Assembly (NCBI GenBank): GCA_964398055.1
Contig: CAYNLK010000073.1
Span: forward strand, 1 to 30,533
Direction of reading: 5' to 3'
DNA from: CAYNLK01 sp964398055
GTDB taxonomy: Bacteria > Chloroflexota > Anaerolineae > 4572-78 > J111
Length of the DNA: 30,533 nt
Part shown: in pieces, positions 24,501 through 30,533 of the stretch
Position numbering within the stretch: the first letter of the stretch is position 1
Layout: each line of letters starts with the position of its first letter
The notes under the pieces: generated by a model
Told to the model about the DNA's origin: nothing
Database searches by the model: none
What the model saw: the letters and a program-made list of their open reading frames with translations, nothing else
Position numbers and translations under genes: made by a program

Positions 24501-26581
24501 TCGTTACCGGGCCGATCAGCGGCACCTTGATCGCGGCGACTGATGGCGGCTTCAGCTACACGCCTACGGTCAAATTCCACGGCAGCGACTCCTTTGTCTA
24601 CGAGATCAGCGATACCGGCGGGCTGACCGACACCGCTACGGTTACCCTGAAGCCGTCGCTTTGCTTCTTTGCCGAAATCAGCCCGCCCAAGGCGATGCTG
24701 CTCTGGCCGCCGAACGGTTCGCTCCGTGAGGTAACGGTTAAGGTGGCCGGCGCTGAGGTGACCATTGTCAGCGTCTTCCAGGATGAGCCGGTAGGCAAAA
24801 CGCAAGACGCCTTCATCATTGACCATGATACCGTGCAGCTCCGGGCCGAGCGGCTGGGTCAAGGCAATGGCCGGGTTTACCATATCTTCTTTATGGCCGA
24901 TGATGGCCAGGGTAATGTCTGCGCCAGTTCGGTGCGAGCCGGGGTGGTGCCGCATGATCGGAGCCAATCGATTGATCTGGCCTTGCTCGACGCGGCCGAC
25001 GATGGCCCGCTTTACGACTCCACTGTTCTCAGCAATATACCGCCGCAAGGGGTTGACGACCGGTACACCACCACTGAGGAGACGCTCCTGGCAGTCGCCG
25101 CGGCCGGCGTGCTCAACAACGATCAAGATTTGGATGGCGACCCGTTGAGCGTGACCGCGGCCAACGGCAACCCGGCCGGGGTGGGCTTACAGGTTAGTCT
25201 GTCTTCAAACGCTTTGCTCAGACTGAATAACGACGGCAGCTTCCAATACGATCCGAACCGCCAGTTCGACGATCTGGCCGCCGGCAGCCTGGTAACCGAC
25301 ACCTTCAGCTACCACGTCAGTGACGGCAGCAACGTCAGCACGGCTACGGTGGTCATTACCATCACCGGCGTCAACAACCCACCCACGGCCATGGCCGACC
25401 AGGCGGCCACCGACGAAGATACGCCCCTGCTCGACCTCGACCTACTCGGCAACGACACGGACCCCGACGACGCGGTTTTGAGCATCATCAGTCTCGAGAC
25501 CGCCGCCGCCATCGGCCGGGTCACCTTGACTGATGGCCGGGTCGATTACGACCCCACGGGACGGTTCGACGACCTGGCCGCCGGCGCTACCACCACCGAT
25601 AGCTTCAGCTACACCGTCAGCGACCCCGCCGGCGCTACCGCTACGGCCACAGTCACCATTATCATCACCGGCCTGGCCGAGCCGCCGGTAGCAGTCGATG
25701 ATCAGGCTGCAACGGATGAAGATACATCCTTGAGTAACCTGAATGTCCTCGGCAACGACCTCAACCCCGGCGGGACCGGCTTGACCGTGGCCGGCATTGA
25801 TACTACGAACAGCCGCGGCCTGGTAACCCTGAACCCTGATGGGACCATCAACTACAGCCCCAACGGGCAGTTCGAATCCCTGGCCGTCGGTGAGCAGGCT
25901 ATGGATAGTTTCAGTTACACGGCCAGCAACGGCGCCGGCAACAGCAGCGCCACAGTGAGGATTACCGTCAACGGCGTCAATGACAGCCCCACCGCGGTCG
26001 ACGACCAAGCCGCGACGGCTGAAGACCGGCCGGTCACTATCGCCGTGCTCGGCAACGACAGCGACCCGGATAGCAGCGACACTCTGGCAATCGTCAGTAT
26101 CGACACGGCCGGCACGCGCGGTCTGGTCACGAACAACGGCGATGGCGCCGTCACCTACGATCCCAACGGCCAGTTTGACGATCTGACCGCCGGTCAACAA
26201 GCCGCTGACACGTTTAGCTACACCATCAGTGACGGCCGCGGCGGTACGGCCCGCGCCACGGTGACCGTCACCATCAGCGGCGTTGGTCATACCAATACCC
26301 CGCCTGGCGCGGGCGACGATGCTTACAACGTAGCGGCGAACGAGACTCTAACGATATCTGCGCCCGGCGTCCTGAGCAACGACAATGATGCGGATGGCGA
26401 CCCACTCACGGCCAACCTGGTTACCGGCCCGGCCAACGGCGCGCTGACCTTGAACGCCGACGGCTCGTTCACTTACAGTCCGAATCCTGACTTCAACGGG
26501 GTCGATGCCTTCACCTACCAGGCGAGTGACGGCGCGGAGTTCAGTAACGTCGCCACGGTTACTATCACTGTTGGGCCATAA
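18533..26581 (+). CDS. Giant secreted CSLREA / C25-peptidase / cadherin-like repeat protein
   Basis: A 2682-residue exported protein. Domains in order: signal peptide (about 1-38); CSLREA domain 1 (about 47-74) with a beta-helix rich in GGGIYN repeats and a choice-of-anchor-Q-like end; CSLREA domain 2 (about 408-439) with a second beta-helix (about 500-640); an Ig-like domain; a PPC-like beta domain split by an 81-residue PGSPS repeat (854-934); a gingipain-like C25 (clan CD) peptidase domain (about 1004-1426) with H1277 in YLAGH and C1313 in FSPGCHSG; a beta-rich region; a Big_1/invasin-like domain; and at least six cadherin-like/VCBS-type domains (from about 1956, five in a row at 2173-2682). 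It probably works at or beyond the cell surface in adhesion or proteolysis. No TM anchor, LPxTG or other sorting tail is seen at the C-terminus. The start is fixed by the SD GAGGGGGG. Substrate and activity are unproven. Confidence 0.9.
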   Translation: MKNSDKLNNKPFTQGQRVSWLIMLLILLLGSARTGHAAGPPTQPPPIVVNTFQDIKQNDGFCSLREAIIAANSDKPSGSKRGECVPSRGADTILLPAGVYVLTRTDNGNEDAAQTGDLDIRGDVTILPDPKNPGPVIIDAGRITDRVFHIFSGNVTIEGVTLMGGAVKGDGGSIYNLANLSLKRTTVKDGRAGNNGGGIYNRGTLTIIESTISGNRANRDGGGIYNQTGSLTLNNSTVSGNLSDNSGGGLFHNGGTTNFNNVTIAANTADNDANNAGDGGGIRRNAGRLKLRNSLVAGNQDGSPTVQHRDCSGTLESLGYNLTGEATGCVLTGDGTGNIIGQDALLGPLADNGGPTQTHALEPASPAVDGGDNLTCLPTDQRGLPRQGAACDIGAFEAQNVDPRQTGPIFEVNNPADTDDGFCSVSDCTLREAIQAANARPNDGVNSPDQIHFRPGLGTIQPAAALPAITDPVIIDGAGLVILDGELAGENANGLTINAGGNSVIRGLLIRNFSGHGILLMAGDSSHSNDQNLIENNLITLNGGDGVHISASNANVIQYNKLTTNTGAGITLTDGAADNTIGELNAISFNGGDGVQVASGSGNTIVGNTINNNAGAGVRIVAGTGNKISRNSLFDNTQLGIDLGNDGVTLLDVGDFDSGPNHQQNSPVMFRATLTGTNNGLTLNGRLNSRPGASYTLEFFANPTCHPTNFGEGQQFIGSIQLSTAADSSDIYFEETMTVNDPPLAEGQYVTATATDAAGNTSEFSPCVVVAPDNDIWPRALPVISGETKMHYLDGPGRSRWYKFAVQPDSKVIISLTNLPADYDLFLYGDIQAAYDQLTNPDAIDLLRLSAEFAPGSPSPGSPSPGSPSPGSPSPGSPSPGSPSLNEYAPGSPSPGSPSPGSPSPGSPSLYDFAPGSPSPGSPSPGSPSPGSPSFASAETRSFITASATDGLVDELIVANTWNNTGHFYVRFTGDNGAFNLAQPAAIQVNILPGNCANVNLLTRNSNTSIAGGFVETLIIHDLDRLDFDANDPAEAAAFNALPGRLQSLAGKVNGVVVDVGRDDQVSQANAQADAFPECPFAKNLVAEAIKEIIDRYRQQHSELKYIVLIGSDNDIPFFRYPDRTQLGRESMYQPPVEDNTASQASLQLDYVLSQDGYGASANLAVGGTVLPIPGLAVGRLVESPTDIVTMLATYDQLDQSSGGIIRPQSALVTGYDFLEDGTLAMVDTLRRDGGISNIDAELIVAQNLPPAEGWSADDLRPKLVDNRHDLIYLAGHFSANSALAADYETYLITTDLAGSDVLTNAIVFSPGCHSGYNIVNEHNLPGYTFEPDWAQAFARKGATLVAGTGYQYGDTEFVEYSERLYLNFAQELRTRPAGQTVAIGQALVKAKQSYLAGTPFLRGMHEKALLEAALFGLPMLQVDMPGAPFAPPSDASIVTGTTPVPGNGYGLETATIALTPNTIVRAMDVNNLATGSGVTLTWLQGKDGVVTNHGEPVLPRHVANVSVPGKVLRGVGFISAAYTDETVRPLVGRPTTELAPLLSSFFSDIFFPTRPWNVNYFEALSRGQATRLMVLPAQLRTDEQSNLNDPLTVRRKYEQMSFRLYYLGDQVGTVDLVDGPTIISVAGNLAETFDAVTFDVAVVSDPLVPAGQVWVTYTGLPGHPFFGRWQSLELAQTDDARLWRATLPLNPADNPADIRFIVQACNAAGLCNLADNRGAYFTPGQQQEPQPTALALAGDNPTSGVYGAQATFRARLTDANGLPVANQFVTFILGSEQRRAETDGNGVVEVELPLLALPDIDRDGQVDGQILRASFGGTAEFAASFDTRPFTINKQDTGIQLSAVPGTVTATLTGRAPQPGGGVFNRPLGEETIFFIVRDQRGDIHQRATVITNFEGRASLKVNPPRGEYNVFAYYSGPIPRPPAAPDVELVDERYNPSAEAIGVVVVENSPPTAVDDAYTFSGPLTITPPGVLANDSDVDLDPLTVTRVVTGPISGTLIAATDGGFSYTPTVKFHGSDSFVYEISDTGGLTDTATVTLKPSLCFFAEISPPKAMLLWPPNGSLREVTVKVAGAEVTIVSVFQDEPVGKTQDAFIIDHDTVQLRAERLGQGNGRVYHIFFMADDGQGNVCASSVRAGVVPHDRSQSIDLALLDAADDGPLYDSTVLSNIPPQGVDDRYTTTEETLLAVAAAGVLNNDQDLDGDPLSVTAANGNPAGVGLQVSLSSNALLRLNNDGSFQYDPNRQFDDLAAGSLVTDTFSYHVSDGSNVSTATVVITITGVNNPPTAMADQAATDEDTPLLDLDLLGNDTDPDDAVLSIISLETAAAIGRVTLTDGRVDYDPTGRFDDLAAGATTTDSFSYTVSDPAGATATATVTIIITGLAEPPVAVDDQAATDEDTSLSNLNVLGNDLNPGGTGLTVAGIDTTNSRGLVTLNPDGTINYSPNGQFESLAVGEQAMDSFSYTASNGAGNSSATVRITVNGVNDSPTAVDDQAATAEDRPVTIAVLGNDSDPDSSDTLAIVSIDTAGTRGLVTNNGDGAVTYDPNGQFDDLTAGQQAADTFSYTISDGRGGTARATVTVTISGVGHTNTPPGAGDDAYNVAANETLTISAPGVLSNDNDADGDPLTANLVTGPANGALTLNADGSFTYSPNPDFNGVDAFTYQASDGAEFSNVATVTITVGP
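21092..21334 (+). repeat. 15-bp minisatellite encoding PGSPS repeats
   Basis: Fourteen copies of a 15-bp unit (CCGGGGTCGCCCTCG and close variants) encode PGSPS. They are arranged in three blocks of six, four and four copies, each opened by an Ala codon; LNEY and LYDF separate the blocks. The tract lies in frame inside the PPC-like domain of the giant protein (residues 854-934). Third-base variation shows that the unit is not freshly duplicated throughout. Confidence 0.9.
25054..26578 (+). repeat. Tandem ~300-bp repeats encoding cadherin-like domains
   Basis: Five domain units of about 95-108 residues follow each other. Words such as CAGTTCGACGATCTGGCC recur near 25262, 25562, 25868 and 26171, a spacing of about 300-306 bp. 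At protein level each unit shows PP.A.DD.A.T.ED, then LGND.D, then QFDDLAAG, then DSFSYT.SD. This indicates internal duplication of the adhesin-like tail. Confidence 0.75.
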
Positions 26582-26585
26582 ACAA

Positions 26586-26626
26586 AGACCCCAGGGGTAT
26601 CCACAACCCCTGAGGTCTGCATTTTT
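26586..26626. terminator. Bidirectional intrinsic terminator between convergent genes
   Basis: AGACCCCAGGGGT and ACCCCTGAGGTCT pair with one mismatch around a 7-base loop; GCATTTTT follows on the plus strand, and a T-rich tract (TTTGTTTA) follows on the minus strand. It starts 5 bases after the stop of the giant protein and can serve the cyclase gene from the other side. Confidence 0.8.
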
Positions 26627-26645
26627 CAAATCATGTTAAATCCAG

Positions 26646-26674
26646 GTGACCGGCACTTTTGAAGTGCCGGTCAC
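26646..26674. repeat. 13-bp perfect hairpin with GTGACCGGCACTT arms
   Basis: GTGACCGGCACTT (26646-26658) and AAGTGCCGGTCAC (26662-26674) enclose a 3-base loop. No T-run adjoins it, and a proper terminator already stands next to it, so it looks like a dispersed palindromic repeat. The outer GGTGACCGG is shared with the palindrome at 7877-7890. Confidence 0.7.
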
Positions 26675-26690
26675 TTCCAGTCATAGGGCG

Positions 26691-29600
26691 CTATTCCATC
26701 AAGGCGTAATCAACCGCCTGCGGCCAGGTCATCGCCTGGCCGGCGGTTACCACCGCGGCGGCCACTTCGCCCAGCGCGGCCCGGGCCGGGGCCAGCATCT
26801 CTTCGAGCCTGGCCTGCTCGGCCGGCGGCAGCGGCGCGTTGATGACCTCACGCAGGCTGGCCGCCGCGCCGGCCAATTGTAGCGCCCGTTCGGGCTGTCC
26901 CTGCAAAGCGGCCATCCCGCCCACATCTTCCAGCAAATAGGCCAACCCGTATTTGTTTTCCAGGGCTCGATTGATCGTTAGCCCCTCTTCATATAAGCTC
27001 CGGGCGGTGGCGTAATCGCCCTGGTCGCGAGCCACATTGCCCAGGTTATTGAGAGCGGTCGCCAACTCCAGCCGCTCGCCGACCTCGCGATACAAACTTA
27101 CGGCGACATCGAGCTGGGTCCAGGCGGCTTCATAGTTGCCTTGCTCGATGGACAAATAGCCCAGGTTGTTCAGCGAGATGGCGATGGCCCACTTATCGCC
27201 CAACTTATAGCGGATTTCCAGGCTTTCCGTGTAAAGTTGGCGGGCCGACTCATAATCGCCCAGGTGCTGCGCCACCAGCCCGAGGTTACTGAGCAACCGG
27301 GCAATCCGATCCTGATCGTGCAACTGCCGCCGGATGGCCAGACTCTCCTCATAACGCCGCCGCGCCACCTCATAATCGCCCTGGTTCCAGGCGACCGTAC
27401 CGCCATAGTGCAACACCTGGCCAACGCCGGCCTGGTCGTCTAACGCCTCAAAAATAGTCCGGGCCTGTTCCAGCCTGGTCCAGGCTGCGGCGTACTGCCC
27501 CTGTTTGCGGAACAGTTCGCCCATCGCCGTGTAACACCAGGCCTGGGCCGACCGATCGCCCAACTGCTCGGCCAGGGCCAAAGTCTGCCGGTACAGCTCG
27601 TCGGCTTCGGTTAATCGACCGACCAGCTGCAGAATCTCGCCCAGGTTGAGGCGAATGGCCAACTGCTCGGCCGCGGGCAGCAAAGGCAAGAGGCGCTGGT
27701 AATAGTTGATGGCCGCCTCATTGGCGTATTCTGCCTGGGCGGCTGCGCCGGCTTTGCGCAAATATTCTCGCTTTTTGGCTTCATTGTGGCTGTGCTCAAA
27801 ATGGAAGGCCAACAGCTCAACGTACCGGTCCAACTTGTCGGGATAGGTTCTCTCCAAAAATAGACCAAATTGATCGTGCAAAATTGCCCGCATAGCGTAG
27901 GGCAGGCTCTCGTAGGCCACCTCTTGGGTGACCACGTGCTTGAAAATGTAGGTCAGCTCCGGGTCCGGCCGGTCCTGGGAGGTCAACTCCAGGCGACTGA
28001 GCAGTTCCAGGTCGGCCCGCACGTGCTCAGGCGCCCCCAACTCCGGGTAGACGCCCCACAGCCAGCCAGCCTCAAACAGGCGACCGATCACGCTGGCAAC
28101 TTTGATGGTGCTCTTTTGGTGCTCGGAAAGCTGGTCGATGCGGCTGAGGATCAGGCTGTGGAGACTGGTGGGCAGTTCAAACCTGGCCAGAGCCTGCGGG
28201 TCAGCTAGACTATAGCCCTGATCTTGCAGATAATTCAGCAGTTCCTCGATGTAAAAAGGATTGCCCTGGGCCCGGTCCGTAATCCGTTTGAGCAAGCCCG
28301 GCGATACTTTGGCCCCGGCGCCAAAAAACTGCTCCAGCTTCAAGCCAATCAGCCGTTCCGACTCTTGGGGGGTGAAGTCGGCCAAAGCAATTTCGGTGAA
28401 GTAGGCCAGTTGCTCCACCCGCGGCGCCCGCAAGCGCTCCAGCTCGGGCGGCCGGTAAGCCAGGATCAGCAACACCGGCAGATCGATGATGGCCCGGCCG
28501 ATCACCTCCAGTAGATCGTGCGACATCGGATCGAGCCAGTGACAATCTTCCAAAACGATCAGCAACGGCGTCTGCCGGGCGCGGGCCTGTAGACAATCCA
28601 CCAGCAGCGACTCCAGGGAGGTTTTGCGCAGTTTGGCGTCAAACGTACGGGTCAGATCGTTATCAGGGATCGGCAGGTTCAACACCGCCCCTAACAGGGG
28701 CAGCCGCGGCGTGAGGGCCGGATTGAGCAGTTCCAGTTGCCGCTCCAGTTCCTGCATCTGGTCGCTGAGATTCCCGGCCAGATCAAGGCCAAAAAAGCCG
28801 GACCAGATTGGCTGCCAGACCAGGTAACTGATATTGGTGCCAAAGGATTGACATTCGCCGCCATAGCCCACCAGGTGCCGCTCACGAGCCAGGCGAATAA
28901 TCTCGGCTACCAGCCGGGATTTGCCCATGCCGGCTTCGGCGGTAATGCCGATGATCTGGCCGCGCCCGGCCAGAACTAACTCCAGCTTCGACCCAACCTG
29001 CTGTAACTCGGCCGCCCGGCCTACCATCGGCAGAGCATAGGCCGGTTCCTGCAGATGAATGGCTCGCTCGGTTCGGCGGCCGGCCGGGCTAAAAATCTTG
29101 ATCGGCGCAGCCTTGCCTTTGACTTTGATGGCCGGTAGATCGTCCCAGCTAAAGCTGTCTCCGGCCGCATGCCGGACGAACTCACTGGCCAGGATCTGGC
29201 CGGCGGCCGCGGCCTGCATCAGCCGGGCCGCCAGGTTGACTTCGTCGCCCAGCACGCCATAGGTCCGGCGGGTAACGCCGCCGTAAGCGCCCGCATAAAT
29301 CTGCCCCTGGCTGATGCCGATTTTGACCTCGCCAATATAGTCCAACTCAGGCGGCCGGCTCTGCAGTTCCAACGCCGCGGCCACGGCCCGAACGGCATCA
29401 TCTTCGTGGGCAATCGGGGCGCCGAAGGCGGTGTACAGGTAGCTGCCTTTGTCGCCGATAGTCAGTTGAAAGATATAACTGTCGTAGCGAGCCAAAATGC
29501 CCTGCACCCAGCGGATGTAAGCGTCGAGTTTAGCCCCGGCGCGCTCATCGCCGTCATAGTCGATGCCGCTAAAGTAAAGAAAGAGGATGACCGCCGGGCG

Positions 29601-30374
29601 TAACTCGGCCAGAAATTCGCCCTGGCCCAATTGCAGCCGTTCAAAAACGGGCGGCAGCACCCACGGCCGCACCTGTTCTTCCCGCAGCGCCTCCGGCGCC
29701 AGGGGCGGCCAGGGCGTTACTTCCACCTGACTCTGGGCTTGAGCCGATAGGCTGGCGACCAGGCCATAGGGTTCGCCAGTTTGGGGGTGGTAACGCCAGC
29801 CGGCCAGTTCGACCCGCTCTTTGATTTTGGCGATAATGTCGCCGATGACCACCACTTCACTCTTCTTGGCGTGATGTTCGGCCTCGGCCATCCGGTCGAG
29901 TGTGGCCCCGGCCAGGGTATCGATGAACTGAATCTGGGGATCGCCGAGCTGAAAACGGCGGACCGGCCCGGCGGCGATGGCGACCTTCATAGCCAGGGGG
30001 ATGATTTGGCCGGAGGAGATTTTGATGGCCTCGAACCGGCCCATGGCCTGCTGCATGCTCAGACCGCAGCCGGTGGCCCGGAAACCGTCATCGCCATCGA
30101 ACCAACAGGTGATGGCATCGCCGCTGAAGGCCAGCACACTGCCGCCGTAGCGGTGGACTTCGGTGACTAAGCTATCGTAAATGAGGTTGAGCTGCCGGGT
30201 TAACTCTTCAGCGCCGCGTTTGGGGCCATGCTCTTGGTGGAGGGCTTCGGTGAGCGGGGTGAAGCCGGAGATATCGGCAAAGAGAGCCGCGCCGCGGGCG
30301 CGATCAGGCAACCATTCGCCCCTGGCGATGGCCTGACGGCGGTCCATTGGAATATAGGCGGCCGGTGATTCCAC
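26691..30374 (-). CDS. Soluble-adenylyl-cyclase-like protein: two cyclase domains, AAA ATPase, TPRs
   Basis: A 1227-residue protein without TM segments. Two class III cyclase homology domains come first. The first (about 25-190) has both metal aspartates, D34 in LFADISGFT and D86 in FSGDAI. The second (about 250-430) has lost the first one (LFLYFSG) but keeps the NLAARLMQ segment with the Asn and Arg used in catalysis. Together they could form one active site, as C1 and C2 do in animal soluble adenylyl cyclase. A P-loop NTPase follows, with Walker A AEAGMGKS near residue 483 and Walker B LLIVLEDCHWLD near 611, then about ten TPRs (850-1190). Likely roles are cyclic-nucleotide synthesis or a regulatory STAND-type switch. 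The GTG start has a GGGGGG SD 7 bases upstream and a short leader. The first domain could also be inactive. Confidence 0.9.
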   Translation of the reverse strand: MESPAAYIPMDRRQAIARGEWLPDRARGAALFADISGFTPLTEALHQEHGPKRGAEELTRQLNLIYDSLVTEVHRYGGSVLAFSGDAITCWFDGDDGFRATGCGLSMQQAMGRFEAIKISSGQIIPLAMKVAIAAGPVRRFQLGDPQIQFIDTLAGATLDRMAEAEHHAKKSEVVVIGDIIAKIKERVELAGWRYHPQTGEPYGLVASLSAQAQSQVEVTPWPPLAPEALREEQVRPWVLPPVFERLQLGQGEFLAELRPAVILFLYFSGIDYDGDERAGAKLDAYIRWVQGILARYDSYIFQLTIGDKGSYLYTAFGAPIAHEDDAVRAVAAALELQSRPPELDYIGEVKIGISQGQIYAGAYGGVTRRTYGVLGDEVNLAARLMQAAAAGQILASEFVRHAAGDSFSWDDLPAIKVKGKAAPIKIFSPAGRRTERAIHLQEPAYALPMVGRAAELQQVGSKLELVLAGRGQIIGITAEAGMGKSRLVAEIIRLARERHLVGYGGECQSFGTNISYLVWQPIWSGFFGLDLAGNLSDQMQELERQLELLNPALTPRLPLLGAVLNLPIPDNDLTRTFDAKLRKTSLESLLVDCLQARARQTPLLIVLEDCHWLDPMSHDLLEVIGRAIIDLPVLLILAYRPPELERLRAPRVEQLAYFTEIALADFTPQESERLIGLKLEQFFGAGAKVSPGLLKRITDRAQGNPFYIEELLNYLQDQGYSLADPQALARFELPTSLHSLILSRIDQLSEHQKSTIKVASVIGRLFEAGWLWGVYPELGAPEHVRADLELLSRLELTSQDRPDPELTYIFKHVVTQEVAYESLPYAMRAILHDQFGLFLERTYPDKLDRYVELLAFHFEHSHNEAKKREYLRKAGAAAQAEYANEAAINYYQRLLPLLPAAEQLAIRLNLGEILQLVGRLTEADELYRQTLALAEQLGDRSAQAWCYTAMGELFRKQGQYAAAWTRLEQARTIFEALDDQAGVGQVLHYGGTVAWNQGDYEVARRRYEESLAIRRQLHDQDRIARLLSNLGLVAQHLGDYESARQLYTESLEIRYKLGDKWAIAISLNNLGYLSIEQGNYEAAWTQLDVAVSLYREVGERLELATALNNLGNVARDQGDYATARSLYEEGLTINRALENKYGLAYLLEDVGGMAALQGQPERALQLAGAAASLREVINAPLPPAEQARLEEMLAPARAALGEVAAAVVTAGQAMTWPQAVDYALME

Positions 30375-30401
30375 AGCAGTACCCCCCTGAAGTGTGTCCT
30401 T

Positions 30402-30430
30402 ATCATAACATACAATCTTAAGAAACAGAA
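30402..30430 (-). promoter_or_regulatory. Possible promoter of the cyclase gene
   Basis: On the minus strand TATGAT (30407-30402) is preceded directly by TGT (extended -10). The -35 position, 17 bases upstream (TTCTGT), is poor. The 12-base word TATGTTATGATA is shared with the amidase promoter. The start would be near 30395, giving a 20-base leader that contains the SD. Confidence 0.45.
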
Positions 30431-30485
30431 TGGTATTTACAGGCTATTAGCGCACTATCAACAGATTCTGGATGAATTATTGTTG

Positions 30486-30533
30486 TCAACGGCTGAAAAG
30501 TGTACCAAATTCAGCGGTTGAAAAGTGTACCAC
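30486..30533. mobile_element. Edge of a probable insertion sequence (IS21-like terminal repeats), truncated by the window
   Basis: Two direct copies of CGGCTGAAAAGTGTACCA (30490-30507 and 30515-30532; 17 of 18 identical) occur at a 25-base period and run to the window edge, after a TGTCAA at 30486. Paired terminal repeats of this sort, with a GTGTACC core, are typical of IS21-family ends. No transposase gene is in view, so the family call is tentative. Confidence 0.45.

Noticed and set aside
21557..25126. Long minus-strand open frames opposite the giant protein (21557-23038 and 23924-25126)
   Set aside because: They mirror the C25 and Ig-like coding regions, have no SD, and are not protein-like in hydrophobic pattern.

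Overview
The window is about 30.5 kb of moderately GC-rich bacterial chromosome with fourteen convincing protein genes and no rRNA or tRNA genes. I infer a member of the Chloroflexota (Anaerolineae/Caldilineae-like). The reasons are a giant CSLREA-domain surface protein, a cyclase-AAA-TPR protein, Thr/Pro-rich linkers in envelope proteins, a DUF309 protein, and frequent GTG/TTG starts. No phylogenetic marker was compared, so the phylum is an inference. Most of the content is chromosomal; only the extreme right edge looks like mobile DNA.

Left part, minus strand (about 197-6857): a tight four-gene operon read from one near-consensus promoter at 6963-6991. In transcription order it encodes an OmpR/PhoB-type response regulator, a degenerate-receiver/DUF309 protein, a polyprenyl-phosphate-mannose-synthase-like GT2 glycosyltransferase, and a 1462-residue membrane protein that fuses a YfhO-like GT-C-type transferase to a MOP-superfamily (Wzx-like) flippase. 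The set reads as a regulated envelope-glycosylation pathway: make the lipid-linked sugar, flip it, transfer it outside. The fusion gene also carries four unrelated low-complexity in-frame inserts.

Middle, plus strand (about 7083-18103): a membrane-anchored N-acetylmuramoyl-alanine amidase, an agmatinase-like ureohydrolase, rpsO with a strong promoter and structured leader, pnp, signal peptidase I, an AI-2E-family permease, a small unknown protein, a transmembrane FHA/beta-propeller protein, and an M23 endopeptidase. There are three clear sub-themes: RNA decay and ribosome (rpsO-pnp), secretion (lepB), and cell-wall hydrolysis and sensing (amidase, FHA protein, M23).

Right part (18104-30374): a 429-base regulatory region with a tandem 22-bp repeat abutting a TATAAT box and a long structured leader precedes one 2682-residue secreted protein. 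That protein has two CSLREA/beta-helix modules, a PGSPS minisatellite, a clan-CD (gingipain-like C25) peptidase domain with His and Cys, and a run of cadherin-like domains. It converges, across a bidirectional terminator and a separate palindrome, on a minus-strand 1227-residue protein with two cyclase homology domains, an AAA-type ATPase and TPRs, the layout of animal soluble adenylyl cyclase. The window ends in a paired terminal repeat resembling the tip of an IS21-type insertion sequence.
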